Source: Opisthocomus hoazin (lineage: Eukaryota; Chordata; Aves; Opisthocomiformes; Opisthocomidae). From it: DNA of 64,000 bases. A model generated the notes under the pieces. The model worked only from the letters and a program-made list of their open reading frames with translations, was not told the DNA's origin and searched no databases. Shown here piece by piece: positions 1-13,700 of the stretch. How positions within the stretch are numbered: position 1 is the first letter of the stretch; the number at the start of each line of letters is the position of its first letter. The stretch is taken from positions 9,375,216 through 9,439,215 of the forward strand of contig NC_134433.1 in NCBI RefSeq assembly GCF_030867145.1. Direction: 5' to 3'. The translations under genes were made by a program, and so were the position numbers.

Positions 1-1025
1 CAGCATGCCTGCACATTTGTGTGGGCTGAGACACAGAGCCTACTCAGTAACAGGTCTTTGCAGTGAGGCTGGCATCTGGTATAGCCTCTTACTCCTCGAT
101 CACAGCGTCCCTACACGCCAGCATAATGCAAATTGTAAAACAAGACAAATCACAAATACAGCAAAGTTGTTTGTGTCAGCAGAGTCGAACAACAGAAGCA
201 TACCTGACTCAAAGACTTGTTATCTCTTCAGGGCTAGGCAAGAACTACAGTGAATACTTTTCATAATAGGGAGAACTGAGTGTGAGCTGAACTCCCCCAA
301 AATTCTGGGCGCTCAGCATCAGGTTCAGATCCCAGTTTTAAAGGTTGCTCCTTCCCTGTACAAACAGTGCAGATTTTTTGGGTAAGAGAGACTCCGTGGT
401 TTCACATTACATTTTGCAGCGCATGAAAACCTTTTCATGAGGTGTAAACCTTTTCACACAGCCCCAGAACAACTCATTGAAGGGGGGGGGGGGTCGGAAG
501 AGACTGATAATGGAAACACTGACACAACATTTACTGTAACAGCATGATCAGCAGCAACTATAATTCTCCTGAAAGTTACACCCACGATGCTTTCTTTGGC
601 CTGTATACATTGTATATTGCCTTGGTCTAACCTGTTAATTTAATAAGCTTCAGAAATATTTAGTTGCCTGGCTCAAAAAGTTGGGCACAAGTTAAAACTG
701 GGTAGCCTGGTTTGTGACCACAAGTTGTTCTTGGGATGGCATATTCAGGGTTCAGTACAGCAACCCAGCTCTGCCCTGCTCCATTTCCTCTCTGGAAACC
801 TCACAAATCCAGCTCAGTTCCCAGCAACACAGAGCAGTCACACAGCTCTGGATATGAAAGCAGCTCAACAAATGACGGTTAAATTGAATTAGCTGAACCA
901 ACTTAGCGTTCCAGCTCTGCGACAGAGTTTAAGAGAGGCTGGGGAGAGTTGGGAAAGCACATGGGTGTTTTAGAAGAGACAGGATGCCATGGTGGGTAAG
1001 GACCAGCCTGGTACTCAGGAAACCC
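1..1025. other. Intergenic, no gene seen
   Basis: No recognisable coding segment or transposon. A 12-base G run lies at 482-493. The short open frames here have no family features. Confidence 0.7.
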
Positions 1026-1229
1026 ACTGCTACTCCTGCCTTTGCCAGTGACATACTACATGACCCTGAAGAAGCCACTCGGCTTCATGCCCTGTGCTTT
1101 ACCCTCTTGCCCTTTTTCTGCTTTGATTAAAAAGTTTTCCAAGTGATTGCATTATCCTGTTTGTACAAAATATGTATTTGCATAACACCTCGCACAAGGC
1201 CCTGATCACAGCTGGGGCTTCTAGACACA
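1026..1229 (+). repeat. MIR-like SINE remnant
   Basis: It has 'cctttgccagtgacatac..tgaccctgaagaagccactc' (the 'gaccttgggcaagtcac' block) and a tail 'cataacacctcgcacaaggccctgatcacagctggggcttctaga', which is the typical amniote MIR 3' end. It is diverged, on the plus strand, and apparently nearly full length. Confidence 0.65.
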
Positions 1230-4200
1230 AGAGTTATAAAGAAAAATATTAGCAAATTCAATGTGTTTAAATGCCCATTATGGATATTTTGTAACCAGCA
1301 TTTCTTCATTAAAGATTCTGCTGTGTTGTTTTGCCAGATAGAGGAAGGTCTTGTGTGGAAGATGTTGGCTGATACTATTCCTTGCAGGCAGAACCTGAGG
1401 GACATCTTGGAGATGGACTATTTTGTAGGCTAACAGTAAAAATCTGGAACAGCTGCACAGCTCTGACAACCTGACAGAGACATTTTTCCACCCTGAGCTC
1501 CAGTTTCACTAGCTCTCTTTGCAGGATGTTGGTGCCTTCAAACCCAAATTAATCAGTTTGGCCTCATGTGGACACACAACACCATCCTAATCTAATCAAA
1601 GACTGCGATTGAAAAAAATGCCTTTTGGATCATTCCAGAGTTAACATTATTTCTACCCAGTGTGTCTCCCTTTACACCCATCTCCAAAATGGTGATTGCA
1701 AATGAAGAGAAAGAGGATAAAAGAAATTAAGACAAATAGCGACCGATCTTCCACACCCCAGGTTTGCAGCTAAAAACTAACCAGAAAGCTACAAAAGAGG
1801 CACCTGAGCCAGCAATAGCATCAGCAGGAGCCGAGCTGGAGCCTCAAGTTCTGGCAGTAGCAGTGGCAGTGCCCCAAGAACAATACTTAGAAGGAGTAAG
1901 GCCAGTGGCAGCAGCCCCTCGGGCCGTCCAACAGCCAGGATCCCCACCTCTTCCGCTGGGGAAAGTGAAAGATTTCTGGGTGCACCCAGAAGTCTGGCCT
2001 TGCAACCTGGAGGAGGAAGGAAAACCAGCTGTAACCTTGATCCACTTCCAAAGCACCACAGATCTCCTAAAAACAGAGGCAGGAGAATCAGACTGGCCAT
2101 ACGTGCTGTTTAACAGCAGGAAAGAAATAGCAGCAGAATGGATGCTGCTTTCCCACGCCCATTCCCAAAGTCTGGATTTGTGACATTTGTCTTGTGAATT
2201 TAACATGCAAACCGGGTTGAAATGAGGTGATTCTACACAGGCCAAGAAACAATAATGGATATGCAAGTTATCATCATCTACCTTGTAATTCCTGTGGGTC
2301 TTGAAGACTCCTTCTGCAAAGCACCCACTCATGCAGTGCCAAGAATCCTAACAAAGTGCCAGGACAAGTCCAAAGAGAATGAGATGGGCAAGGGCAAAGC
2401 AACTTGTTCAAGAGTTCATTAAGCAAGTGACAGACCTCAGCTTTCCAAATCTTCACCTGCTGTCCTACATCCCCACCCCTGATTCCTCAGTGCATCCTGC
2501 GGCACATTGCCAGACAGCACAACTCAGCTAAGAGAGTCAGTACCAACCAGCTCCCGCAGAGCTCAATGGAAATTCTGCCACAATTTCTGTGAAACTCGTG
2601 ATTTAGGTTCTTGCCAGCCAAAGCTGTCACATCTCCTACACAAGTGTGACAGCACAACTGCTGCATTAATAGCACTCACAGTTCGAGAGTTGGAGTTGTA
2701 ACACGTAATGCTGTGCAACCTCCAGGTACTCCAGCTGTCTGGAATGAACGTTTTCACATTGAACATTCCTTCTCTACATGCTCCAGCTGAAGTTGTATGT
2801 TCTCTTCTTGATCTCAGTACCTGCATTCGTTTTGGATTTTTCTTCTTCTATTTTGAAATTCTTAAAATTAAAATGCAAGGGTTTGCCCTTTTAAAGGTGA
2901 AAAAATGTTCAAGTGAGTAAAATACCCTTTCCCTTTAATGATCTGCCACACAGCTGCTGGGACAAAGTTGGATATGATGTCAGATTCCTGGTGCTTTAAC
3001 ACAACAGGCCTGTTTTGCTGAAGTATTTCTCTAACTAAGCAGAACTCAAAGGTTTCCTTCTCCAGCAAACACCTGAGCAGAAATGACTCGCCCATCGTGG
3101 GACAGATCTCTCAGCCCTGGTGCCAAGCCTGCTTATATTGTTGAAATACTGAGAGGGAAATTTTCCTTCTGTGACTTCCAAAAAGGTTTGTCCATCTATA
3201 TTTTGCACAAAAAAAAAAAAAAAAAAAGCAGCCTTATGCCCATTTTTATCAAAGGGGGACAAGAGTGAGTTGGGGTAAAGCATATTTCCAAGACCAGCCA
3301 TACAGCAAAGTAATTTTTTCAAGCCCATGAAACATTATAATGCATCTATCTCTAATCAAATCACTTTTTATTTTTTCTGCCTGACTTCCTTCAAAAATAA
3401 TGCATATATGATCATGGTGTGCATGAGCATGCATCTCTAATAACTTCTGAATGAGTTGGTTGCTTTCAGCTCAATCTGAGAGAGAGACAGGAGTTTCAGA
3501 GCTGTCACGTTGCCACAAAATTCGTGAAAATAGGCAACTAGATAGAAAAGAGAGGTCTAGAAGCTGTAAAGCTACAGCACGAGTTCACCCTGTGTCAGGC
3601 ACCAGAAAGTGACATTGCAAAGGCACTGATATGTGGAAAAGCCTCAATGGAAGGTTACAGTCAGCCAAGAGATAGAAGGCCACAGTACACCAAAGTACTA
3701 CCTGAATATTTATTTTGAAGTACATTTTACAAAAGTCACCAGTCAAAAAAATGAGTAGCCTTCAAGCTACAGCACTCAGAAGAACAGACAAGAGAGTTAA
3801 ATACTTCAAAACGAAGCCTACAAGCAAAAGTACTATTAATTTTAAACTAAATCCTGGGCTGGACACTCCTCTTACACCCATGTAATCATTAATTTCAGAA
3901 GAGTGACTTCTGATATCCCCCATGGTAAGCCCCAGATCATACAAATTCACTCTTTATTGCCTGAATAGTGCCATTTAAAATCAATAGGATTACTCATAGT
4001 GGTAAACTTAAGCACCTGTGAAAGCGTTTGCAAGATTGAGGCCTAAGGCCTGGTCTAGGCACAGCTTTCACACTTGAAAAACTAGTTCACTTAAAGGTTT
4101 GTTTTGGTTTTGGTTTTATTTTTAAAGAAAACAACAGAATAATTAAAGCCATACAACCACTTTAAAGTGGACACATTTTTATTACTATAACGGGAACTTC

Positions 4201-6819
4201 CAACAGCACAGCCATTCCCAGCTCAGCTGCGCTGCTCCAACTGCACTCACGCTGCGGGGAGGTGCGTCAACGCTGTTAAGAGCGGCCCAACTTCTGCACC
4301 ATGAGCAGCTCAACAAGGAGATACCAGCCCACTATGTCTACTCAAAGCTCTCCAGGTAACTGATCCACAGAAAACACCTGATCGAACAAGCAACATGGGC
4401 AAACCCATGTTTGAAGAACATTTGGTCTGGAGTGTGTCAAAGAGTAGGCATTCCCCCCCCCCCCCAATTTTCTTTCTATCCTGTGTGTGTGCATCCACAG
4501 GAAGAAAAAAAAACAACACCCCTTAAAAACTTTAGACCGTAGAGTTTCATGTGTGCAGAATTAAGGAAGGTGAAGAAGTCTGAGATTACTTCAGAAGATG
4601 ACAAAAAGCAGCATCCATTCTCAGGAAAACACCCCAAAATTCTGGAGATGCTAGGAGGGAGCGGAAGAGTGAACCAACACTTCTGGGTTGCTAAGAGGTT
4701 AAAAAAATTGTCACACTTTCAAAGAAGAAGAAAAAGACAAAAGACATGAAGAATAAACAGGAAATTTAGAAAATCTATTTCACTCAAAGTAGCAAACATC
4801 TGGAATAAATTGTCAAGAACTTCAGACCATCAAAGCAAAGTATTAATGAGGTTAAGAGGCAGCTAGATGGGAGGAGGAGACTGAAGAATACAGTGACAAA
4901 GGAAAGAGGTGGAGCTGAGATAAACCTAGAGGCAACAGGCTCATTAGCCTACAGGACTTTGTTTCTCTCTCTGCCCAATACTTTCTTATCTTCCCATTGG
5001 TCCAGTGTTAAAATGTTTTGACTTTTTTTTTTCCTGCTGCTTTTTGGTTTATGGAAAGCAAACAATATATTCCCCCCCCAGGAATTCCGTGCTGGGATCT
5101 ACAACATGCTACTTCATTGGTGAGCCTCTAATTTTCCAAGTTTAACGTGGAAAAGTACAAGAAAACTGAATACACGCTACTCCTTCCACCAGGTAGAGCT
5201 TTCTGAAGTCTGGAGTTCTGATTCCTCCCTTTCACACTTCAAATTAAGAAAAATTCTTACTTTTGTTACAGAATGTTTCTTAAAGAAGAAAAACCTAGTC
5301 CTTTTAATCAAAAGGATTTAGTAAACACTCCATTGATTCAAGAGCTCATTTATGAAAAAACTCACTTGTTTTAAAATAATTCAAACCAGGCTAAACAACA
5401 CCTTTAAAGATGACAAAAAACAGTAGGCATAAACGAATAAGGAGTCTAAGAAGGAAATACTTAGCATGACTTATCCCTTAATATCCAGATTCCTCTCTAG
5501 AAGGGATAATCAGAAAGCCATGTTGGCCCTTATTCAAAAGAAAATGGTCTTCCATGTCTGCCTGGACTGTTATTAACTATATTGGTTACATTCACGGTCA
5601 TTAGCATCCTTTAAAAGATGATCTTGGGATTTCATTTTCCACTTCCCATTATTGAGCAATGGAATATTCATAAAACAGTAGACGGAAACAACTCAGAAGA
5701 AAAAAAAAAAGAGAAAGCCTCCAAGTTCCCATGTCTGCCAGTTAAATTAAACTAAACTAAGGATTCAACATGAAATTGATTCAGGAGCAGCAGTATACAT
5801 GCACACAACATTAAAAAGCATACTGGGGGGGATACAGAATAATAAAACATGCGCTTGCCTGTCTTCTGTTGTAATAACCACATGCAAACTTCAGCCAAGC
5901 CTGACAGAGTGGGAGAGGTTTCAAAGATACGAAGTTCCTGCGGGTTTCACAGTATAGGCAGCTGGGTAAAGGACGAAGATGCACTGAAGAGCCCTACCAC
6001 AGTGTAGTGCGTATTAGAAATAAGAGAATCCACACCAGCCCTCGTTACTTGTCTTATAGCACAGGGCTGCTCCTGCTGTTTGTTATCAGCTAAGCACTCA
6101 CATCTGAGGAGTCAAAGTTTTATTGGGAACATCTGCTCTTGTCTTTGCAAATGGCAGCCGAAGCTCTGCTTCAGTCTCAACCACTTCTCTGTTAGCTGTT
6201 CCCAAATCCCTGTCTGCACCTTTCCAGCCTGAGAGGAGCCCAGGGCTATGGTGGGGCCACCACACGCTGGCAGGGGCACGAGGACAGCTGACCGGCACTC
6301 GCTCTCAGAGAGCCCCGTGCTGCCTCACAGCACCAGGGGTTTATTTTCAACCCAAAACAAAAGAAATACGCCTTGGTACTTCTAAGGATCAACGAGTTCA
6401 ACCAGAAGGACTTGGAATGACTGGATGCATGCAAGTTACCCAGATCTGTTGGTGAATGTAGCCACCAACTGACACAGCGGTCACAAGGGGAGGGGCGTCT
6501 CCTTCAGGAGCCAGGTCAGACGTAGTTCCTTGCTTCAGAGGTCTAAAGCATCCTCTGGGACATCCCTCACTAGACTGACTATAAAAAAAACACCAAAAAC
6601 CCTATTCCTTGCTTCAGCACTTCAACAAGATGCCACGAATACCCACAACAATTCAGCTGGCCAAGGCCTCTTTTTTTCTCCCAGTTCTAACACAGGAGAA
6701 TGAATGATAGAGGGGCTTTGAGGCACTCTGCTCCCTTTTTCTCCCCTATTGTTACCTTGTCATTAAAGCATAACTAGAGGGAGCCATCTGGAAAAAAAGA
6801 AGATTAAAAGTTTGCTCCA
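1230..6819. other. Intergenic, mostly unique sequence
   Basis: No exon or strong repeat. It contains a CAG-rich stop-free stretch at 1764-2183 (see findings), a 19-base A run at 3209-3227, a 13-base C run at 4453-4465, and a segment near 4740-4960 that faintly resembles a very old CR1/L3 copy but is too decayed to call. Confidence 0.6.
3209..3227. repeat. Poly(A) tract
   Basis: A run of 19 A residues. No retroposed gene or SINE body could be recognised on its left side, so it is listed only as a homopolymer. Confidence 0.9.
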
Positions 6820-7730
6820 CCAGCCAGGTATGCGGACAGGCAGCCCGGGCAGACCCTGCCAGTGAGAGCCCGCTGCCCATCGCCTCGGTCCCCAGAGCTT
6901 AACCAGTACCAGCACGATCCGCACAGGCACATAACACAGGAGATCTTTAATACTAAGAAGCAGGCAGTTGTTTTTTCAGTGACTGAGGGGTGCTTTAATG
7001 AGCACTCTGTGTTATAGTGGCTGGAAAAAGGTGATAAGCTTTCTCTGTTATATGAAAAGCAAGAGGGTTACTTTACATAATCAGCCACAGCTGACTAAAC
7101 AGGGCCCTGAAAGTCGTTCACGGCCAAGGTAAGACAAAACAAAACAACAAAGCCCCCACAACCTTTCCATCCCGCCTGCCCCAAAGAACCAGTTCCCCAG
7201 GCACAAGCCCAGGGTTGACCTGAGGCCTCCAACACTCTAATTAATAAGCTGCTCGGAAAAAAACACTGGCTTACCTTGGCACTCTGAGGTCTCGCCTCCA
7301 CCTTGGCAGTGCAGGAGCAGGGAGAGGAGAGCCAGACCATCCACAGACACGGAGCAGCCCCTGCGACAGCCTCTGATGGTGCCTGTCTGGCGGAGGTTCC
7401 TGTGGGGCAGGGTGGAGCCCGTCAGCCTTAACCCCCCACACCTGTGAGGCTGGGGCAGTGCTGGGAGCCGCCCTCCCACCCCACACCCGTGTGGGAAGGG
7501 TCCCGCTGTCAGCCATGCTCAGGGCAGGGCCCTCAACCCCAGAGCCGAGCTCATGGCTGCAGCACCACACCAGAAGGCAAAGCCTCGCTGCCATTTGCCA
7601 AGCAGGGCTGCTGCAGCCGCCATGTCTCCCCAGCACAGCCACGGCTGAGGGAAAGCTTGGCTCTAGCGCCCAGCCGGGCTGCATGGGCTCGGGGGGTGGC
7701 CCCGCTCTAGCTAGCACCTAGGTGCTTAAC
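6820..7730. other. GC-rich island
   Basis: A clear GC-rich step in an AT-rich region, strongest at 7270-7720. CpG pairs are present but not dense enough by eye for a classical CpG island. All six frames are unusually open because of composition. It contains an exon-like segment on the minus strand (7275-7399). It could be part of a non-coding transcript or a decayed promoter. Confidence 0.5.
7275..7399 (-). other. Orphan exon-like segment
   Basis: On the minus strand a 125-bp block is bounded by a good acceptor (CTCCACCCTGCCCCACAG, with GGCTGAC as a possible branch point) and a good donor (CCAAG|GTAAGCC). All three frames are open or nearly so. One gives a leucine-rich run GLALLSLLLHCQGGGETSEC that resembles the end of a signal peptide, but I recognise no family, and no partner exon was found. 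It could be an exon of a long non-coding RNA or a chance pairing of splice motifs. Confidence 0.25.
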
Positions 7731-10387
7731 CCAGGAACAAACCTAAACTTTTCCATCTTTTTTCAGGATATCAGGGCGGCACGCAGTATTTTGGCATTAT
7801 CTGCATGCTGCTGTTTGTACAAACTTGGGTGAACTGTAACGCCAATTTAAGAAGAAATCACTGATGCTTCCTTAAGGCTTTCCGCAGTTCTAGACAAAAT
7901 ACGGATACTTGTACTGCTTCAGCACTTGATTCACACCAGTATTATTTTTCCAAGCATTAAATTCTGTCACAGCCTTTACACTCTCGGCCCAGCTGGAAGG
8001 GCAGAGATCCTTGCTGAAATTAGCTAATTCCTGTTCTATACATAACTTTCTGGTTGCTATCTAAACTACATCATTTTCATATGTGATAGTTTAAAGGCAA
8101 TATCTTAGTAGTAAATTCACAGCAATTTATCTCTTTCTGGCTTGTAAGAGGAAGCCCCCAACCCCACTCTCTCTGGTAATGAACTTTCTACTCATCACAG
8201 CTGTGGTGGTACTTGCAGCTTCCAAAACTTAAAGGGACAAGGTAGGAGAAGTAAAGTTACATGCCATCCTCTCCAGTTTTGTGTAAAACGACTTTTTTTG
8301 AACCATGTGAGCCTGTGACACACTGAGCAGTATCAGTTTTCAGTACAGTGCAGGTAGGTTCATGCAGGAAGCCAAAACACATACAAAGCAAGAATCAAAA
8401 AGGCTTTCAGCAGCACTGTGCAAGACAGCTAACGGAGAACCAGCTTCGCCCCTTCCCAAGTGTGCAGTGGGACGTGGTTTGTCTGTGCTGTACGGGTATA
8501 TACAAACTGGCTGCTGCTTGAGCTTGGTGAGTGGCTTTCACAGTTATCCAGACAACCACGGTTCTTCTCCAGAGATAGCTTTTTTTATGCTTTCCAGTAA
8601 TGAAAAAGACAAAAGCTGTAACACCTGTAGCAAGTGCCTGACCAAGCCTGTCCGGAGATTTGTTGTGGGCCAGCTTGCAGGCCCAGCATCTGGAATGGCA
8701 AGGTAGCCACTGGCTACTGGTCAACAGAATACATGGCTGATGCTGACTCTCTACCTACTTGCTGTGTGACCTCAGCCAAGACAGTTCTTATCTTTCTGTT
8801 TTCTTTCAGTCCTCTGGCTGTTTGGATCTCCTTTCACTCGTGTACATAAGGTCTCTTACCCCGTGAAAGGGCAGCTACTGTCTTCTAATCACTGTAAGGA
8901 AAAATTCCTGCCTGGCCTAGCATCTGAGCTCTGTATTCATGTAGAAGCAGCTGATCAAATACCAAGACTGCTAGTGTATTTTGCAAAAAAAAAACGATAT
9001 TACTGAGGTCAAAAGGCACATTAAGCAATTATTTAAACTGAAAGGGACAGTAACAAATGGCAACATTTCCCCAGGTAAGGACTCAAGGAGGTATTGCCAT
9101 GCTTGACCTTAAATACCTGAGTTATCATTCCTAGGCCCCTGCTTTATAATCTGCGGAGTCAGACAGATGCTTGCAGAGGCTGAATCAGAGGAGAGATGAA
9201 CTTAAGTGCCCTGAAAAGCCTATTCAAGGACCTCTCTTCCTTCAGTCACTGAAGAGAAGTCCCGCAGAGATAAGCCTCCTTGGATATACACTAGATTAAA
9301 GTGGCCAAAGTTAAGACAATACACATGAGAATCCCCCAAGTTATATAACTCTAATAAAAATTTCCAGGTTTGCACGTCAGAAAACTCTTATTTCAAATAC
9401 TGTGCCCACATGTGCTGCAGAGATCCAAAGTCTGGCTCCTGCAATGCAAAGACCCTCTCATGCCTTCCGAAGTCTTGAGTTTGGAAAAGGGCATAGCAGC
9501 ATGTTGAAGGACAAGGGACCTCAGGTGCTGCGGCTGTACGGACAGTTCTTCACAGCATCAACATGTCCAGAAGGGTTCCTTCACAAGTTCTGAACCCTAG
9601 CCATGTAATCAGAGTGGTGGGAGCTGAAGCCTCTTCTGGTGCAAGCCGTGGGCTTGTCTTTAGGAATCCAAGTGGATTTGCTCTTGCATATAAACCAGCT
9701 TTGTTGAAGCTGGTTTCCCCCCAGTCATAGTGGGAAATCCATTCTCACTGGGTATAAGCATTAGCATAGGATGACTTAAGAGAGATACGGCTGGCTATGG
9801 TTCAGGGATAACATCTTGCTTATGACCACCTGAATTTAAACAGACTGATGGGGAAATGAAGCAAGGTCCACAGCTGAGAAACTTATTCTGTGTAGTTGCC
9901 TACAGGCAGGGTAAAGACCAGCAACCGAGAGTACAGTTAAAAAATATGTCCAACATCAATTATCACTGCTAAAATCAGAAGACATTTCAAGGATGACAAG
10001 GCAGAAGGAAGAGGAGGAGGAGGAGACTATCCTAGGGTCAGACACTGTTCAAATATTAAGAATTTGGAGGACAAAACAGAGAATACACACAAAATTTGTG
10101 GATGATGCACTGTAAGCTAAGGCAACTCATGTGGAGTTTGGAGGACAGAGACAGAATTCAGAACAGCCTTAAACTGAAGGAAGGTGGAAAAATCAACAAC
10201 AAGGAATTCAAGATCAGTGCAGATCATTACATGTTAGAAGAAAGGCACCAGTAAAATTCAGAAAGCAATTGCTTAGGCTGTAGTTCTTCAGGAAAGGATC
10301 TGACATTCAAAGTACAGCACAGATTGATCATACGTCAACCCAGTAAAAGGCAAGCGTCATTGAGGCTGTATTAACAATGCCGACATA
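7731..10387. other. Intergenic with weak old repeats
   Basis: No gene seen. A weak MIR-like block lies at about 8741-8810 (tgctgtgtgacctcagccaag) and an antisense one at about 9840-9900. A GAGGAGGAGG run is at 10010-10025. The stretch 10085-10260 faintly resembles a decayed CR1 reverse-transcriptase region ('aaatttgtggatgatgc'). Confidence 0.55.
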
Positions 10388-10760
10388 TGTAACATCACAG
10401 ATTTATTGAAGTTGGAAAGCACCTCTGGAGATAGTCTAGACCAAACCTCCTGCCCAGAGCAGCATCCACTAGGGCAAGTTTCCCAGGACCATATCCAGTT
10501 GGGTGTGGGATATCTGCAGTGATGGAGACTCCACAGTCCATCTGGGCAACCTGTTTCAATATTTGACCACCAGCACAGTGAAAAAGTTTAAACGAAATTT
10601 CCTGCATTTCACTTTGTGCCAACTGCCTCTCATCCTGTCAATGAACACCACTGGGATGAATATGGATTTACTGTACTCAGTCCCATCATGCAGGTCATTA
10701 ATGGAAATGTTAAACAGTATTGGCATTGCATTTTCACACAGAAAGCTCATACTTCTGACA
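10388..10760 (-). mobile_element. CR1 LINE 3' fragment (old)
   Basis: Read on the plus strand it starts 'ttattgaagttggaaagcacctctggaga' and continues through 'gatggagactccacagtccatctgggcaacctgtttcaatatttgaccacc', the reverse complement of the CR1 end of ORF2 and 3'UTR. It then passes into 'ctcatcctgtcaatgaacaccactggg'. It is strongly diverged and lacks the ATTCTATG tail, so it is an older copy than the two at 45.6 and 50.8 kb. The right boundary is approximate. Confidence 0.8.
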
Positions 10761-13700
10761 ATCTGCACCTTTTTAACATTAATGAAAATTCAAGGTATGT
10801 CCTTAGATAACCCATGCTGGCACATTACCAAGGTAACAGAGGCAGAGGGGAATCGGATCTAAGGAAGTTTCTGGAATAGACAGAACAGGCTATAGGGTGA
10901 TCAGAAGCAAGCAGTTACTAAGAAAGAGAGGTCTGCAATAAACTTTTCCCCACATTGCCTAGAAAAACACATAACTTTCACTGCTGCTGAATCACAGGGG
11001 TGTTTTTGTTTGGTTGGTTTTTATAGATAACCAGCCCCTGAAATATTTGTTCCATTCTGGCTGGTGCTGGATTTCTGCATCCAAGTTTTAAGAAAAATTT
11101 AAGTTAATCCTAATGAGAGCAAGAAGAATTAGAATCATAGAAAAGATTGCTGAGAGGAAAAGTTGGAAAAAGAATGTTGAAAAAAAGAAAACTAAACAGT
11201 CTTCCACTGTGCTAACATTCATTACAAAGAGGATGCAAAGGAGGAAATTGGCTTAATTTGCAGACAGAAAGATTTAGGTTAGATGGTAGGGGGAAAAAAT
11301 GCATAAATATAAGGCTAGCTTTGGACTTGAGGCTACCTAGAAAGTTTAGACAGGTCAGACAAACATTTCTAACAACAATCCTGCCTCCAAGCAGAACAAC
11401 AAGCTGGGGGAAACTCATGAGAACCTTTCTCTACCTTTTATGACAGTCTGTTTCAAAGGCCGCTCTACCCATCCACAAGGTTTCAGAAAGGTTTACAGGA
11501 TTAAACATTTAAGAGTTAATAAAACACATTCTCAATTCTACACTGTTTCTTTCAGTTTTCCCCATACAAATAGTAATCATTTGTGAATGGGCTGACACTA
11601 AAGAGCAACTGCCAAGGTTCACGCAAGTTCAGTTCCCATCTGATCATTTTAACAGTGAGAATCTCATTCTGTGGGATTACCTCAGCTCTGTGTTCCCTTT
11701 AGTTATTTGAATCTGTATTCAAAACCCATAAGCACAGCTCTATGTCCCCAAATGAAAATAGGGATTGAAATTAAATTTGGATTAATAAAGATTCTTAGAA
11801 CAAGCCTGTAATATTTTCATGGTATTTATCTGAACATCTGTCCTTCCCCTTATAGAAGGGGAGAGTTACAGCTCCAAATTCCCTTGCATGATGGTCCAAG
11901 AGCCCAAGGTGCAGAAATGCAAATAAGCAAGAAGCTTGGTGGTATAGCCCAGCCCAAAGATCTCTTCAAGCACTCTGTGATAGGCATGTCTACTGCACTG
12001 CCCTTGACGTGCAGCAAGTCTGGGGCAACAGACAGGAAAAAAAGGGAGAAAAGGATTTTGAGCAAAGAGAAAAGTGCACCAATGAGGAAGGGGCAGCAGC
12101 ACTGCAAAAAACCTGAAGGCAAGGAGGTAGGGTCACATGGAACTTAAGGCTTTATAGAGCCCACGAACCACTGCAGAGAGTCATGAGAGCTCTGGGTGGC
12201 TGAAAGCATGCTGGTGGTGCATGGTCGTTCGGCAGCAGCTGGAGGATCGCACAGTCTGCATCCTGGTTTTGTCCCATCAGGAACTGGAGCAAATTTGTAC
12301 TGAAATTCAAGCAGAGCTTCTGGTTTAGCTTCCTCCAAAAAAGCTACCTAAGTTGCTCAAGGTAAGCAGGGACAATCAAGTGATTTACTTCAAAACTGCA
12401 TTGTTCCAGAAAAAATTGCTCATCTAGACAAAGCCTACCTCAGCCTAGTCTGCAGTAAGGCGGTCCTATTTTCCGCCCATCCCACAGCTCCCTGCTCCTG
12501 CCCCATCTGCAGCCACTGGGGAGCAGCAAGGGCTGGCAGCAGGGTGTGGTAACATGGCCAGCAGGAAAGTGGCCTCACCAATATCCAAGCAAGGCAAGCC
12601 TAAAGATAGGTTCAAGAGTTCAGATCATCAGACAAGTCTATGATGATGAGGCAGGTCCAAGACCAAGACAAAAAGTCAAGCTGCAGATCAGGGTTATATT
12701 CAGTGACAGTTACTACAGCCATACACAGTTTGGTGATATCTAGGGAGGTCCACAGTGGCACAGAAGGCCCAAGGAGTAGTGCAGGTCCAAGAGTGTAGCT
12801 CAAAAAAGCTTTGAAGACTGTGGGCTGAGCTTAAATGGGGCTCTTGGGCCCCCAGGCAGCAAGTGTGGGTGGAGGTCCCAGGTGAGACTTGTCAAGGCCA
12901 TTAAGGCTTATTAGTGCACTCAGGGCCTTGATAGTTGCAGCCAGGAAAGAAAGTTTAGGGAGCTGATGCTACTGAAGAGCAAGGAGGTTTCTTAGCATCT
13001 GATGTGTGTGTATGAGCTCTAGTGCTGACCTGAGGGAGGAAGGGAGGGGGTGCAATCAGGAGAAGGGGGGAGTGTTGAACTGCTCAGACCAGACTTCCAT
13101 CAGCCTAAGATGCCACAGAGCTGCACTTGAAGAAGTCATGTAACTAGGCAGTAACAGATGAAAAAGGGCCCATCAAAAAGTGTGCATGCTTCAATGGAAA
13201 AATGTGACCTCATCTTTGAAGAGCACTATCCTCAAAGTTTTTGCCTATCAGCTTGCATGAGGAAAAATAAACCTCTCTAGACTAAACGCTACAGTTAACC
13301 CTGTAGGCTATTTTATCTAGTCTTCAGTCTCATTCTGAAATCTTTAAACAATGCAAAAACCATAAGCACCATCTGACATCTGCTGCCTGAGTGACTTCAG
13401 CTCATATTATTGGAACAGTCAGTACTCATTTGGTTGGGTATGTGATTTTGTGGAGCTCATACAAGACAGTGTTAGACTTTGCAGGTGTGTTTGCAGCATA
13501 CAAGAGCATTTTCCAAACCCACCACTCAAGCAATTTCCAAATGAAGTCTGTGAATGAAATATCCATTTTGCAGCCCTCTCCCATAAGCAGCTCCTTTCTT
13601 TGCTGAGAAGTGCTGCAATTTGTTTGGGTCTGCATAAGAGCCTAAAGCAGAAGCTCATAAAAGCATCTTTTCTACTGTGCCACCAAAAATCCTCTACCTC

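Noticed and set aside
7271..7717. 148-codon minus-strand frame in the GC-rich island as a protein gene
   Set aside because: Openness in several frames is explained by composition, it crosses good splice signals, and no family is recognisable.
13034..13070. G-quadruplex candidate
   Set aside because: Four G-runs are present, but one loop is about 14 bases and nothing in the context suggests a role.
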